DNA from: Voacanga thouarsii
Lineage: Eukaryota > Streptophyta > Magnoliopsida > Gentianales > Apocynaceae
Assembly (NCBI GenBank): GCA_026120185.1
Contig: JANUWF010003366.1
Location: 248,001 to 312,000 of the forward strand
DNA: 64,000 nt
Reading direction: 5' to 3'
Made by a program: the position numbers and the translations under genes. Numbering within the stretch: the first letter of the stretch is position 1; every line of letters begins with the position of its first letter. This document shows positions 38,314 through 49,096 of the stretch, piece by piece. Under the pieces are notes generated by a model. The model was given only the letters and a program-made list of their open reading frames with translations. It made no database searches and had not been told where the DNA came from.

Positions 38314-38831
38314 CTAGGGCAAGGCGATCCAATATGTCGAAATGCCTATTTTATCCTCTACACTTTGCTTTCCATATGACATTTTAATGTCAAATTTAAA
38401 TATACTTGGTTTCTTTCTGTAGTTTCCAAATCTCTCTGGTGCTAGTTGAAATAATTTCTTTGTGCAGTTTCTCATCTCACTATGATCAATTTTGCCATCT
38501 GTCATACCTTCTCAAGATTTATGATGTCTAGTGTGTTCTATTTTTGCCTTAATCATCCCTAATATATGAGCGACAAACACTTTCCTCTATATAATGTCTC
38601 AAATAGAATTGTTCCAAGCATTACAAACTTTGTATATATCATGTTATTGACACACTTAGTTCCAACAATATATCTTCCAAATTTTGAATCATTTGTTCCA
38701 ATTGTCCATTCGTCTATAATGTTTTGTGGTGTTGAATCATAACAGCGTTCTCCATAGGTCCTGTACTTGTCCTTAGAATTGTAAGATGAACCTTGGTTTA
38801 CCATTAGACACCATACTAAGAGATATTGCAT
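38314..38831 (-). other. Unrecognised broken open frames, minus strand
   Basis: Two adjacent minus-strand frames lie here. 38,559-38,831 (90 codons) includes KYRTYGERCYDSTPQNI and GRYIVGTKCVNNMIYTKF. 38,314-38,505 (63 codons) includes KLFQLAPERFGNYRKK. They are in different frames. The composition is protein-like rather than low-complexity, but I do not recognise a family. They lie between minus-strand gypsy gag debris (39,626-39,835) and a minus-strand LTR (37,080-38,110). They may be element-internal sequence or a captured piece of a host gene. Function unknown. Confidence 0.3.
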
Positions 38832-39148
38832 GTAGTCAAATCACTTCATTGACACACAGCATGGAACTTCGATATGGAGAATCCCTTCATTACTTCTTTA
38901 GAATCCGCTTTTTTTTTTTTTTAACGAGTTTTCTTATGTATCTTAATTTCTTATATTAGATAGTCATTTTCCCTTTTTTTTAAATCCCCTATTTATCTCA
39001 ACACAATCTTTTAGGACTTACAGAATTATACTGTCCTATTCTGCTAATTGTCTCGAGCATGATATTGAATAATCAGTTCATTCGTATGACGATGTAAAAA
39101 TTTGCTGTAGCACGTAAAAGTAACTCAAATTGTCCAACAAGTCCTTCT
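38832..39148. other. AT-rich stretch without recognisable feature
   Basis: It contains T runs near 38,910-38,922 and 38,975 but no domain, LTR end or gene signal that I can support. Probably decayed internal sequence of the minus-strand element. Confidence 0.4.
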
Positions 39149-39337
39149 CATACATACATACATACATACATACATACATACATACATACATACATACATA
39201 CATACATACATACATACATACATACATACATACATACATACATACATACATACATACATACATACATACATACATACATACATACATACATACATACGTA
39301 CATACATACGTACGTACGTACGTACGTACGTACGTAC
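39149..39337. repeat. (CATA)n/(CGTA)n microsatellite
   Basis: 39,149-39,296 is an uninterrupted (CATA)n run, about 37 repeats. After a mixed zone, 39,309-39,337 is (CGTA)n. The long Met-Tyr-Val-Cys and His-Thr-Tyr-Ile open frames in it are artefacts of the repeat. Confidence 0.97.
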
Positions 39338-39625
39338 AAACATATATCCAGCTAATAGTACTAAAGACAATATATATCTTACATCCACTCCCATCGTGTC
39401 ATATTTTACTTTCACTCATATCTTTTTTAACATACTTCGTTCACCATATCTCTTATATAATATTTCACAATATTCATATGACATTATAACATTCATTTCT
39501 TTCATATATCATCCTTCATTATCACTGACACTTCCTTATGCAGTGCTGTCTTGGAACTAGAGGCTTCACATGCCCCAATTCTCATTGTACTTAGTTGCCT
39601 TATCTACTTGTTTGTCTGAATCCTA

Positions 39626-39835
39626 TTACCTTTGCTGTCCATCTTTTTGGTCGACAATTAGCTGCCACATGTCCTTCTTTTTCCACTTATAACATTTCCT
39701 AAGTCTTTTTCTACACCTTTCATGCATATGTTCGCCCTTATGAGGAAATGTGTAGTGCTCATGTTTCTTGAATACCAATTCATCTTTTCTTAAGTCTTTC
39801 TTACAATTTTGCTTCTTTTGTCTCAATAGTTCTTC
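39626..39835 (-). pseudogene. gag: Ty3/gypsy gag fragment with zinc knuckle, frameshifted
   Basis: On the minus strand an open frame runs KKQNCKKDLRKDELVF then RKCYKWKKK. Shifting by one base then reads GHVAANCRP (around 39,650-39,676). Together they form a CCHC knuckle with the second Cys changed to Trp and a one-base shift inside it. That is nucleocapsid of a gypsy-type element. It is cut at its upstream side by LTR-C at 39,836. With the inverted LTR relative at 37,080-38,110 it suggests one old minus-strand gypsy element. Confidence 0.5.
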
Positions 39836-42800
39836 TATAATACCCCGCATTTTGACCTTCGATTGGCTACTACTTGTAATAGGATGAGAATTTGTATTAA
39901 TAGAGAGAACAAAAGATGATCAGTATAAAGAAATGAATATTTTGGTATAATAACATTTTGTCGGGATATGGATATAATATTGGATTTGTTCTACCCATAC
40001 CCTAAATCTTCGAAAAGCTACTACTGTTAATAAAATAAGAATTTGATGGTATACTAAGAATGGAAATTGATTAGCATGATGAAACACACGTTTTGGTGTG
40101 AATTATGTTATTAGGGCTATCGGGGGCATTTTTATTATTTTGACCGCACCCGCGATTTTGACTGTGAATTTGACCAATCTGAGAAAGAATTGAAGGATTT
40201 AAGTATTACCAGTGCAATTAGTTGAATTTTTGGAGTTGGAAGGTAAAATAAAATATTTTTCCATTTCGGACCCGATTTTGGTCATTTCTAAGAAAAATTA
40301 AAAAATGCGGTCGAAAATTTGGATGTGTGGCATTTTGTGATTGGTAGCCTTCAACATGTGTCAATTTATGAGAGGTTTCATGAAGAATTCATTCCAAGTA
40401 CATGGAATTAAAGAACTATAAAATAAATAAAAGAATGATGTGTTTAATTGTGATTGGAACACATCAATTGTGGAGCTATTTAATTAATGCCTTGATCAAT
40501 TTATTTGGCCAATATTTTTCCATAAACATGGCGGTGGAATGGCTGGAAAATGGCCAGAAAAATCGGTAGCCAAAAGAAAGAAATAGAAGAGAAAAATTAA
40601 GGAAAATGGTGTGTAATTACATGATTAGAACACACCTACATGAAAACCACTATATAATTAATTGAATTAAAAAAAATTACTTGGCCAAAAATTTTGGTGA
40701 TTATGGTGGTGGAGTGGCTGTTTTATAGAAATAATTTTGGCAGCCATAGGGAAGCAAAATAAGAGCAAAAAAAATTAATGAAATTAGCAAAAACAGAGAG
40801 AAAAGGTAGCTAGTATGTGTTCTTGACAGATTCTTGCAGTAAATCACACCAAAGAGCTCTAAATACAAGGTAAAACCCTACCTTGCTAGAATCAAAGTTT
40901 TTGTTGGGTGAATGGTGATCATTTTGATATTAATTTTAATATGAAAACATAATTTCCATGTCTTGATTTTGGATCAAAAGCGAGGGTTTATATACCTTGT
41001 TTGTGAACGTTTTGTGTAACTATGTATGCCGACTGCCTAGAGGAAATATGGATAATGTTTTGTGTGATAAAGGAATGGGTTTTCATGGTAGTTTGACAGG
41101 TTGGTCTTGTTTGATGAAATAAGGATCAAAGTGGAATGAAAATTAAACTTAATTAGTTAGAAGGATTAATTATGTTAGCTTTTGAATGAAATAAGTGAAG
41201 TTGTGTTGAATAAACTTGACATTCATGAGTTTTTGGAACCTTAAAATTGACAGATCAAAGAGGTTTTGTTGGGAAAATTGAATGAATTTAATTTATTGAA
41301 GGTTCTAAAGGTAAAAGGAAATCAAAGGATGACATGAATGGTTGAGATTATTAGGCAAACTACTGGGGCTGTTTTTGCCTCTGTACTATGTCACAGAAAT
41401 CTAAACTCAAAAATGGCTTATAAAAAATTAAACATAGGAGTCTTACGGCCATTTTGATATATCATAGAGCCCAATCGTAGTTGTGGATTGAAAGTTATGT
41501 GCAAAATAATATCGAGTGTCAAGCAGCGAAATTCCAGAAAATTGGTTGGAAAATGAGTGAACTTAAGAATGATTAATTGTATGATTTTAAGATGAAATGA
41601 ATAGGGAACATGAATATAATTCCTTTTTCATGAAGAGAGGAAAGATTTGGAAAAAAGAAAATGGGAGCATTGAACAAACGATGAAAAAACGACTCAAACG
41701 ACTGTTGTACGTTTTCTAGAACGACGGTTGACCGTCAGCTAATCGTCGGGTACGTCGGCTAACCGTCGGCTATTTTTTGACCAAACATGACTAAGCCTAA
41801 AAATGATGTTTGATGTAGGTTTGTAAACGGCTAGGAACACGTTGAAAATGGTAGTCGAACGACCCGTGAACGGAAAAAGTTTATTTAGGACACGAGATGA
41901 GTCCCTTTAACTTCTAAAACCTTTTGAAAGCTAGTAGATTTTATTTTTCTATAAAATGTTATGTTTTATGCCATATTGGAAATCTCTAAATATAGTAAGG
42001 TTTATCTTAGCAAGATTTATTCTTATGCCATTTTGGGCTCGAATAAACATCATAGTTGGCTTGGAAACCTTAACGGATGATTAAAGCATGAATTTTTGTG
42101 AATTTAGTCCTTTTTGGGTTAAATACTTGGGATTTTTGAAAAAAAATGGTAATTTTTGAAATTGTGTATTCACAAAATGACTAGAATGCCCTTATTGGAA
42201 CATTTTATGGAAATATGGTGGGAAACTTTGAATCTATTCTATTCTTTAGGATTATAATTCTAGATTTCTTGAAATAAGTTCATTTGGAAATCGGGTATTT
42301 GGAAAGTGATCCAAATCTCCTTATTGGAATGTTTTATGAAAACGATAGGAATCAGGTATTCGGTAAATAAAGGAAATAACCTTATTAGAAATTTTGTGAA
42401 CATTTTTCAAACTGAGTAATGGTGAAATGACCTGAATACTCTCGGGAAGTCTTTTTGAATTGGGTATGCGTAATACCCTTGAAAATGACTTTTGTGATCA
42501 GGTACAAGAAAAATGGCACGAAAACTCTTGAAAACTTGTTTAAATGTGTGGGAAAAAAAAAACTCTTTATCTAATTTCAACACGATTTTGGAAAATGATT
42601 TATGAATATGAGATTGACTTTTGGAAAACCACATTTTAATCCCGAAAATTACTTTATTGGCCTGATGTGCTTATGGAATGAACTGGTTGACCTGCAGAGC
42701 CTATGGAAATAATTATCTGACTTGAGTGCTAGTAGGATCAATTTCTAAAAAATGATAGTTTGCAAAAATGTTTAATTTGAAAATCCTGCGGGAAAAAATA

Positions 42801-43863
42801 ACCCTCTGGCCTAATCAGTCATTAGGGGTTGGTATTGGTAACATTGAGTACTCAACAAGGACTTTGATCTTTGTACTAGCTCAAGTTAGAGATAGATGAC
42901 CCTAAGTAACCTAGCTAGTTCTCAGAATTGTCTTACTCCAAATAGGGTAATAGGACATTGAGATGAGTCATCCTGGCTAACCGTTTAGCACCTGGCAATT
43001 GCCTTATACCTGCGGTCATATTGTGTTGAGAGTCATTCGCTAAATGTTGGGCAGGGAGACTCAGTAGCTTTTAGCTCCCTGCTGCCTCGATGGTGACGGA
43101 TGTCAATATTGGGACTCCTAGCTTACGATGGCAAGTAAAATATTAAGTGTGTTGTGGTACACTTAGTATGTTGTGGTATACTTGTTATTTATTCTTAGTA
43201 GTACACTGCAGTATACGTAACTTTCGGCGATGCACGGCTGAGTGCTGTAGGCTACGGTCTAAGCACAATAAGACGTGGCACCGAAGGTGAAGCCTTGTGA
43301 GCTTTGTATGCAAGCTGACCTTCTGTTGGAGAAGCACCTATGATTTGAAAATTCGGGCAATGATTTGAAATTGAAACACAATTTTCCAAAAAATGATTGA
43401 GTTTTGAATAAACTCTTCTTCAGAGAGTTTTAGAATTGTTTTTAGTAGGAAAATAGAATGCTTTTCCACGACGGTTTTATATACTCTGTTTCTTTAATTA
43501 AGCACTAGAGCACACGTGACTCACTGAGTAATTTTTTACTCACACGTATTTTTTGTCTAACTCTTTTGTAGGATCCGAAGTTAAGTAGACTTACAGATAG
43601 AAGGACGAAACCACAGTAACAATAACCTAGGTTCGGACGATCTCTTTTTTTATTATGTACCTTATTACTGATGTAGTATAGATATTGCATGTATGAGATT
43701 CTCTTATATATATATATATATATATATATATGATAATGTTAGTATGAGTCTGGACCTTGTATACCCTTTGGTTCTTCGTTATAGGGACCCCTTGTTGGGT
43801 AACAGGACAGGGCGACACTTGATTTGGTATGCTTCCATTGTTACTTTTAGTAGGGGTGTTACG
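39836..43863 (+). repeat. LTR-C, 5' LTR of a nested Ty3/gypsy element
   Basis: About 4,028 bp. It starts TATAATACCCCGCATTTTG (expected TG decayed to TA) and ends GGGGTGTTACG. It is followed at 43,866 by a tRNA-Met-type primer-binding site. LTRs this long with an ACCCCGCATTTTG start and GGGTGTTACA end are typical of long-LTR plant chromoviruses such as Tekay/Del; the lineage is inferred. It contains a CpG-dense block (41,690-41,870), a segment TTGAGTACTCAACAAGG (42,845-42,861) shared with LTR-A, and a (TA)n run at 43,705-43,731. Confidence 0.82.
43705..43731. repeat. (TA)n microsatellite
   Basis: About 13 TA repeats near the 3' end of LTR-C. Confidence 0.95.
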
Positions 43864-43865
43864 AT

Positions 43866-43877
43866 TGGTATCAAAGT
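43866..43877 (+). promoter_or_regulatory. Primer-binding site of the LTR-C element
   Basis: TGGTATCAAAGT lies 2-3 bp after the LTR end. The usual plant site for initiator tRNA-Met is TGGTATCAGAGC, and this differs by two transitions (G to A and C to T). It marks where minus-strand DNA synthesis would start and fixes the LTR-C boundary and orientation. Confidence 0.75.
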
Positions 43878-44796
43878 ATAGTTATTATAGAACTATGGTA
43901 TCGTCATAAGAATTAATAGAACCCTTTTCTTGTGTCGGTATGAAGGATAGGAATGATAAGGCCAAGTTCCCAAAGAGATGATGGGAAGAAAGAGATGGGT
44001 GAAAATTTGGGTGTGAAGAAACTTGGAAAGATTAGGATGGTCTATCGAGCAAGTGTGCCAGGATGTTTCATTTTGACAGGACTCGGTCCTGACTGCCATT
44101 ATGCACCTCGTCTTGTCGGGAGCGCGTTTGACCTAGCAGTGCCTGTCGTTAGTGCATTTGTGTGAGATCTTAGTCAGGAGAGGACACCTACTCTCGAGAG
44201 GCCATCGTCGTCACTTAGCCAGGTAAGATAGGTAGGTGGTGATTCTGACGAGGCTGATAGCAATATTGAGCCACATTATTAAAGTGATGATGAGGAAGAC
44301 AGTATCCCCGACGATGCAGTGTTGTCTGAGGATAATGAGGAGGTATTTGGTAGGGATGTTCCAGGAAATTTAGAGGAAGAGGTGCCAGAGTTGGAGGTTG
44401 CCTAGGCAGGAGAAGATTAGGAGGTACCCGAGGTAAAGATGCCTATGCTCGAGCTCGAGAAGGAGTTGAAGATGGACTCGAAGGTAATAGCTTGGTTGCA
44501 CCCTGATATGGATGGGGATGAGGGATTTGGCACACCCGAGTTTTACACAGTTTCTACCGATTCAGGATATTCCATTTTAGATAGTGATGATGATGAGTAG
44601 AAGGATGAGATGTAGATATATGTAATAGAATATGTACAGTTTGACCAGTGTATGTTAGACATGTCAGTGTTCTCAGCACATTATTTTTGTACTGACTTTA
44701 TGTTTGACGAGAATGAATATATGTTATGTTACACTATGCCCACTTTATATTTGCTTTTGAGCTATGTTACATTATTTTACCAATAAAACCTAACGA
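43878..44796 (+). other. Leader of the LTR-C element with degenerate acidic frame
   Basis: This ~920-bp stretch lies between the primer-binding site and gag. From about 44,220 the plus strand reads as a broken frame very rich in Asp and Glu (LEKELKMDSKVIAWLHPDMD, DSGYSILDSDDDE), with TAG/TGA interruptions. It has no zinc knuckle or capsid motif. It looks like a decayed extra open frame upstream of gag, or an internal filler as in non-autonomous elements. It ends at AACGA (44,792-44,796), the left target-site copy of the solo LTR-A. Confidence 0.5.
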
Positions 44797-45042
44797 TATG
44801 AAACCCCAGTCAAAACCAACCTTAGAGTAAGGGGGTTAGGATGCATATCATATTTCATTGCATGTTTAAATATATTTTTATATGATTTTGTGTGCATTGA
44901 ATTTGTATTTTATGGTCTAGAGGGCTTGATTATGATTATTGAGTGAGAAGGGCAAAATAGTAATTTTTTTGCTTGAGGTGGAAAAGAGAGATAACTTGAG
45001 GATTGAATAGGAAAATATTTTTAGAGAAAACTAAGAACAAGA

Positions 45043-45113
45043 GTTGTTGTAGTTTAGTGGTTAGAACCTTAGAATTAATTCTTGAGGTCTTGGATTCAAA
45101 TTCCATCATGGGA
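45043..45113 (+). other. tRNA-derived sequence in solo LTR-A
   Basis: The A box is TAGTTTAGTGG and the B box GATTCAAATTCC. The D stem (GTTT with GAAC) pairs at all four positions counting one G-U, and a T arm TGGA-TTCAAAT-TCCA forms with a 7-nt loop. The anticodon arm is weak (loop ATTAATT) and the acceptor stem is lost beyond two pairs. The 5' part GTTGTTGTAG resembles plant tRNA-Asp. It is therefore a decayed tRNA or the head of a tRNA-derived SINE, in LTR sense orientation. Not expected to make a mature tRNA. Confidence 0.65.
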
Positions 45114-46736
45114 GCTTTAGAATGATTAAATTTTATTTTTGCTTGGGAAGTGGAATTTTCGGCCTTATGTGCTTTGGAATAGGGTAGAGATGTTGTCCTA
45201 AGAGAGACATGATATGACTATCTTAATCCTATTCTTTTACTCTACACAAAATTCCTAAAGGGAATTCATTTCCTCTTGATCCTTAATTTTTCCTATTTCT
45301 CAATCCATTAGGATGTTCAATTTGTTCAAGCCAATTTTATTCTAGGAAAATTCCAGCAATATGCTGTGGCTTTGAAGGTTCAATGTGTCTTAGTGAAAGA
45401 CATCTTATGGACCGAAACCATGGAAGAGATGGAAAAGTATTTCAAGTGAATTAATTTCCTTAGTGAACTTTATAAAATTTCACTCTAGCTAGGTTCATTT
45501 TCTTTCATGTATTGAACTGAAATTTTTCCAGCTTCTTGTGCCTTCAAGGTGTCAAAATTCTTGGCCATTATTCCCTCTCAAATGCTGCTAGAAAATGGCC
45601 CTTTTGATCAGCTTGGAACCTGAATTTTTCTGGCCATTTTCGGACTGCACAAAGGTGGTGCAAAACTAGGAAAATTCCTGGGCAAATTCACAGCTTTGGA
45701 GGTCTGAAACCAAGCTGTTTTCTTTTAGTTTTTGTTCAGCATCTTAGCCACATTTTTTCTCCATAAAGAAGGCTGGAAACCAGCCTTGAAAGACCTCTAA
45801 AACCTCCTTCAAACTCCCTACAACCTGGCTGGAAAATGGCAGCCGAAACTGCCCAGAAAAATTCCAGCAATAGCGAAAATCCTGTGCAGTAATTTTCCAG
45901 CTTTGTTTTCTAATTCAGCCCTGGCCGAAACTCCATCTTTCTTCTGCACAAACCACTCTTAAATAGCCATGATCAGAGCTCCATTGTCTTCCCCAAGCTC
46001 CTGCACGAAATTCAGACATGGCTGTCCAAAAATCTCTCCAACAAATCTCTGCAATCATGCCTCGATTTGGATACCAAAATTCCAGCCACCATAATTTAGC
46101 AACCTTCTATAAAATATCCCTCAAACAATAAGACCTTTCCTTCACCATTATACTCCTTATTTTTTGCTACCCTTAGCCTCCTTCAACCAGCTTTCATCTA
46201 GTAGAAACACTGCTCAAAATTTCGTTCGTGGCAGCATTCCAAAAGATCTCCAATAATCAAAGATACTCTTGAATATTTAGTTTCCAAATTTGCTTCCCAA
46301 AAATATTCTTCAAGGATTTCAACAACTAGCCTTTCCTTTTCCTTTCCAAACCAGAAAATCATCTTCCAAAACCCTACAAACAAATCGGCAGCCCTAATCC
46401 CTTCAGCAATTTGGCTAGCCTTGAACAAAACCTATCTATTCTCTTCAACCTTCAAGAACATATAGCACACCAAGAACACCTACTCCTTCCTTTCACCTAA
46501 TACTTCTCCAAATCACTTCAAACTTCTTCTAAAAATTCTAGATTTCATTTATTCACTGCTACGAGTCCATCCACACCATTTTTAACATCAAACTCTCAAA
46601 TCTAACTTGCTCTTTTGGATAAAAAACCAGAAGTTTTGTGAAGGCTCAAGAACACCTTCAAGGTAGGGTTGTTCTAACAACTTCATATTCTCTAATCTTG
46701 ATCTCTAATGAATAATATATGAATAAACATGCTAAT

Positions 46737-46738
<2 letters not shown>

Positions 46739-46769
<31 letters not shown>
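46739..46769. repeat. (CT)n microsatellite
   Basis: About 15 CT repeats inside solo LTR-A; absent from the array copies of LTR-A. Confidence 0.93.
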
Positions 46770-46770
<1 letters not shown>

Positions 46771-49096
46771 CCGAATGGCTTCTTCTCCAATGGCCATGCT
46801 TTCTCCATCTTCCTTGGACGGATCTAGTCATCTAGGAGTTGAGATTCATTCGAAACTCCTTCAAGGTTTTCATCAATCAAGTAAGTCTTTTTAAGCCTTC
46901 TTTTAAATTCTAGATTCATGTCTCTAGGATGATGTTGATAGAAGATGAATCATGAATGGGGTTTGATTATATATTGTTGTGATGAGTTGAGATTGAAGCA
47001 TGAATATATGTATGAATATGATGGAGATGGGATTTATGCATGAAGGGATTATCTTGGTTGATTCTATGATGTTTTGAGGTTTAATGCATGTCTCCATGAT
47101 CAAGTATGCTAGAGATCATGTCATCTATGATGAATAGGATTTATATTCTTGTGTGATTATTAAAGCCGTGATTATATTTATGCTAGTAAATGTTAGATCA
47201 TGCCTTAGTAAGTATAGATCTATGCTTATATGCATGATTTGGATGAGTTGATGAATTGAAGGATTGTATATGTTCATGATTTTGGTTAGCCATAGAAATA
47301 TGACCATGACTTAGTTGTTCCTAAGCTAATTTTTATTTCATGAATAAAATATTTCATAATATGATTTTGCTAGTAATTTCGAAAAAACCCTAGGAAGGGT
47401 AGATTTGGATTATTATATATAATAAGGATATTTTAGTCAAATAAATAATTGCTTTTGCTAGAAAAATAAAAAATATATATATAGATATTATATAAAATAA
47501 TGATATCAACTAAAACCTTTTATGGAAATAATCATAATTAGTAAAATATATATTACTAAAAATTTAATTATTATCTTTAATCAAAACACATTAAAAATTT
47601 ATTTATTATTTTTCAAGCAAGACTCATTAAATTTATTTTCATCTAATTTTAGTTATCAATTATTTTCTAACAACTAAATTATTAATAAATCATTATTTTA
47701 CCTAGTACCACCTAGGACTTTTCATCAAATAAACTCTAAATTCTTCTTAACAAGATTTAAACCATCAACTTATTAGTACTTATTTCCGAAAACCTTAATT
47801 ATTTTAAATATCAAATTAGACTTAGCTTATACACCTATTTATTTATTGTTTGGCCTTAAAGCTTAGGACACTAGGATCATGGTAGAAGTGAGTTGAGTTG
47901 TTTTAAAATGAGAATGTGGATTTTGGCTTGAGTTTAATTGTGGTTTGTATTTGCCCATGCGGGGTTAGGTCAGTTGTTGGAGACCTTATATTGTGAGCAA
48001 GAATCAGGTAAGCTCCTGCATAAAACCTGATTGATGTAAAATGTTTATTATGGCAAGCCAAATGTAGAGTGCATGGACACTCATTTCTGTAAAGCAAGTG
48101 AGGATTGACTCATTTCTTATTTCAACCAAACAAATTATTTAAAAACCCATAAGCAGATTTACTCAAACTCAAAACTCTTTCCAAAATTGATTTTGACAAA
48201 GACTTTGGAGACCCTCAATTACCATTTTCATGTGGAACTATGGTTTGTTCATTTTCCCAAGTGGGCTACGTTATGTTGAGTACTCAATAAGGGTGGACTG
48301 CTAGGACTAGTCTTTGAATGGTTAGGGTGAGTCTCTCAGTAGGTGGCTACCTCTGAGGGGTGAGTCCTTCTCAGATAAGATGTCAGTCCAGTAGGTCGTG
48401 CCGGTCTGAGCTAGCAGTTGTTTATTTTTTTTTAGTCAAGTGACTTTGTTTTGCCGGAATGGACACCCGGTTGTTGTTTGGGTATAGAGAAGGAGGACTA
48501 TCTTGCCCGGTTGGCCGATCACCTATCTTTTGTCAGTCTGCACAAAGTGTGGCATTCTGACCGGTTATGGGGACCAACGTGTGATAACCCATGGTCATTT
48601 CTTTTGAGTGATTGATTTTATTGATTATGTACGGTTGAAAAAGCCAAAGCACCACTATTGCTTTTGACTAATGTTTATTGCTTGTCAATATTTCTCTTAT
48701 AAAGCTTTTATACTTTGCATTCACGAACTATTTCCACTGGACACTCAAAGCACACATGGACTTACTGATATTTTTGTCTCATCACCCTTTTACCATGATT
48801 TCAGGTCAATCCTTCTATGGGGATGAGTAGCTAGTGCTATCTGCCTTGGAAGAGAATGTTGTCATTTATTTTTATGTGTTGCTTTGGGGAGTTGAGAGTG
48901 GATAATTTTACTTATGGAATTGTTTTAGGAATTCTTGAATTTATTCTTGGAATTTAATAAATTTTAAGTTAAAGTATTATTTTTATTCCGCTACTTTATT
49001 TGTGTGACCTAGTTATAAAGACCCCTTATCCTTTGGACGGGGCGACATCCCCGGCCCTGGCGGGCCTAGATAGCGGGGTGTTACAAATGAACTGTA

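Larger units (their letters stand above)
44797..49085 (+). repeat. Solo LTR-A inserted in the LTR-C element
   Basis: 4,289 bp from TATGAAACCCC (array copies show TGTGAAACCCC) to GCGGGGTGTTACA. It is flanked by AACGA (44,792-44,796) and AATGA (49,086-49,090), a 5-bp target duplication with one C-to-T change. No primer-binding site or internal domain follows; what follows is the gag of the host element, so this is a solo LTR left by LTR-LTR recombination. The reverse complement of 44,797-48,003 corresponds to the LTR-A portion of each array unit, and 48,004-48,720 to window positions 1-723. It contains a tRNA-like segment (45,043-45,113) and a (CT)n run (46,739-46,769). Confidence 0.88.

Noticed and set aside
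39078..39489. Open frames of 60-119 codons made of Met-Tyr-Val-Cys, Val-Arg-Thr-Tyr or His-Thr-Tyr-Ile repeats
   Set aside because: Pure translation of the (CATA)n/(CGTA)n microsatellite, open in several frames on both strands.
45043..45113. A functional tRNA gene
   Set aside because: The acceptor stem does not pair beyond two bases, the anticodon stem is weak and the variable loop is one base short. It is better called tRNA-derived.
44797..49085. LTR-A as the 5' LTR of the gag that follows
   Set aside because: No primer-binding site follows it, gag starts about 15 bp later, and the flanking 5-mers AACGA/AATGA fit a solo LTR; the upstream LTR-C has a proper primer-binding site.
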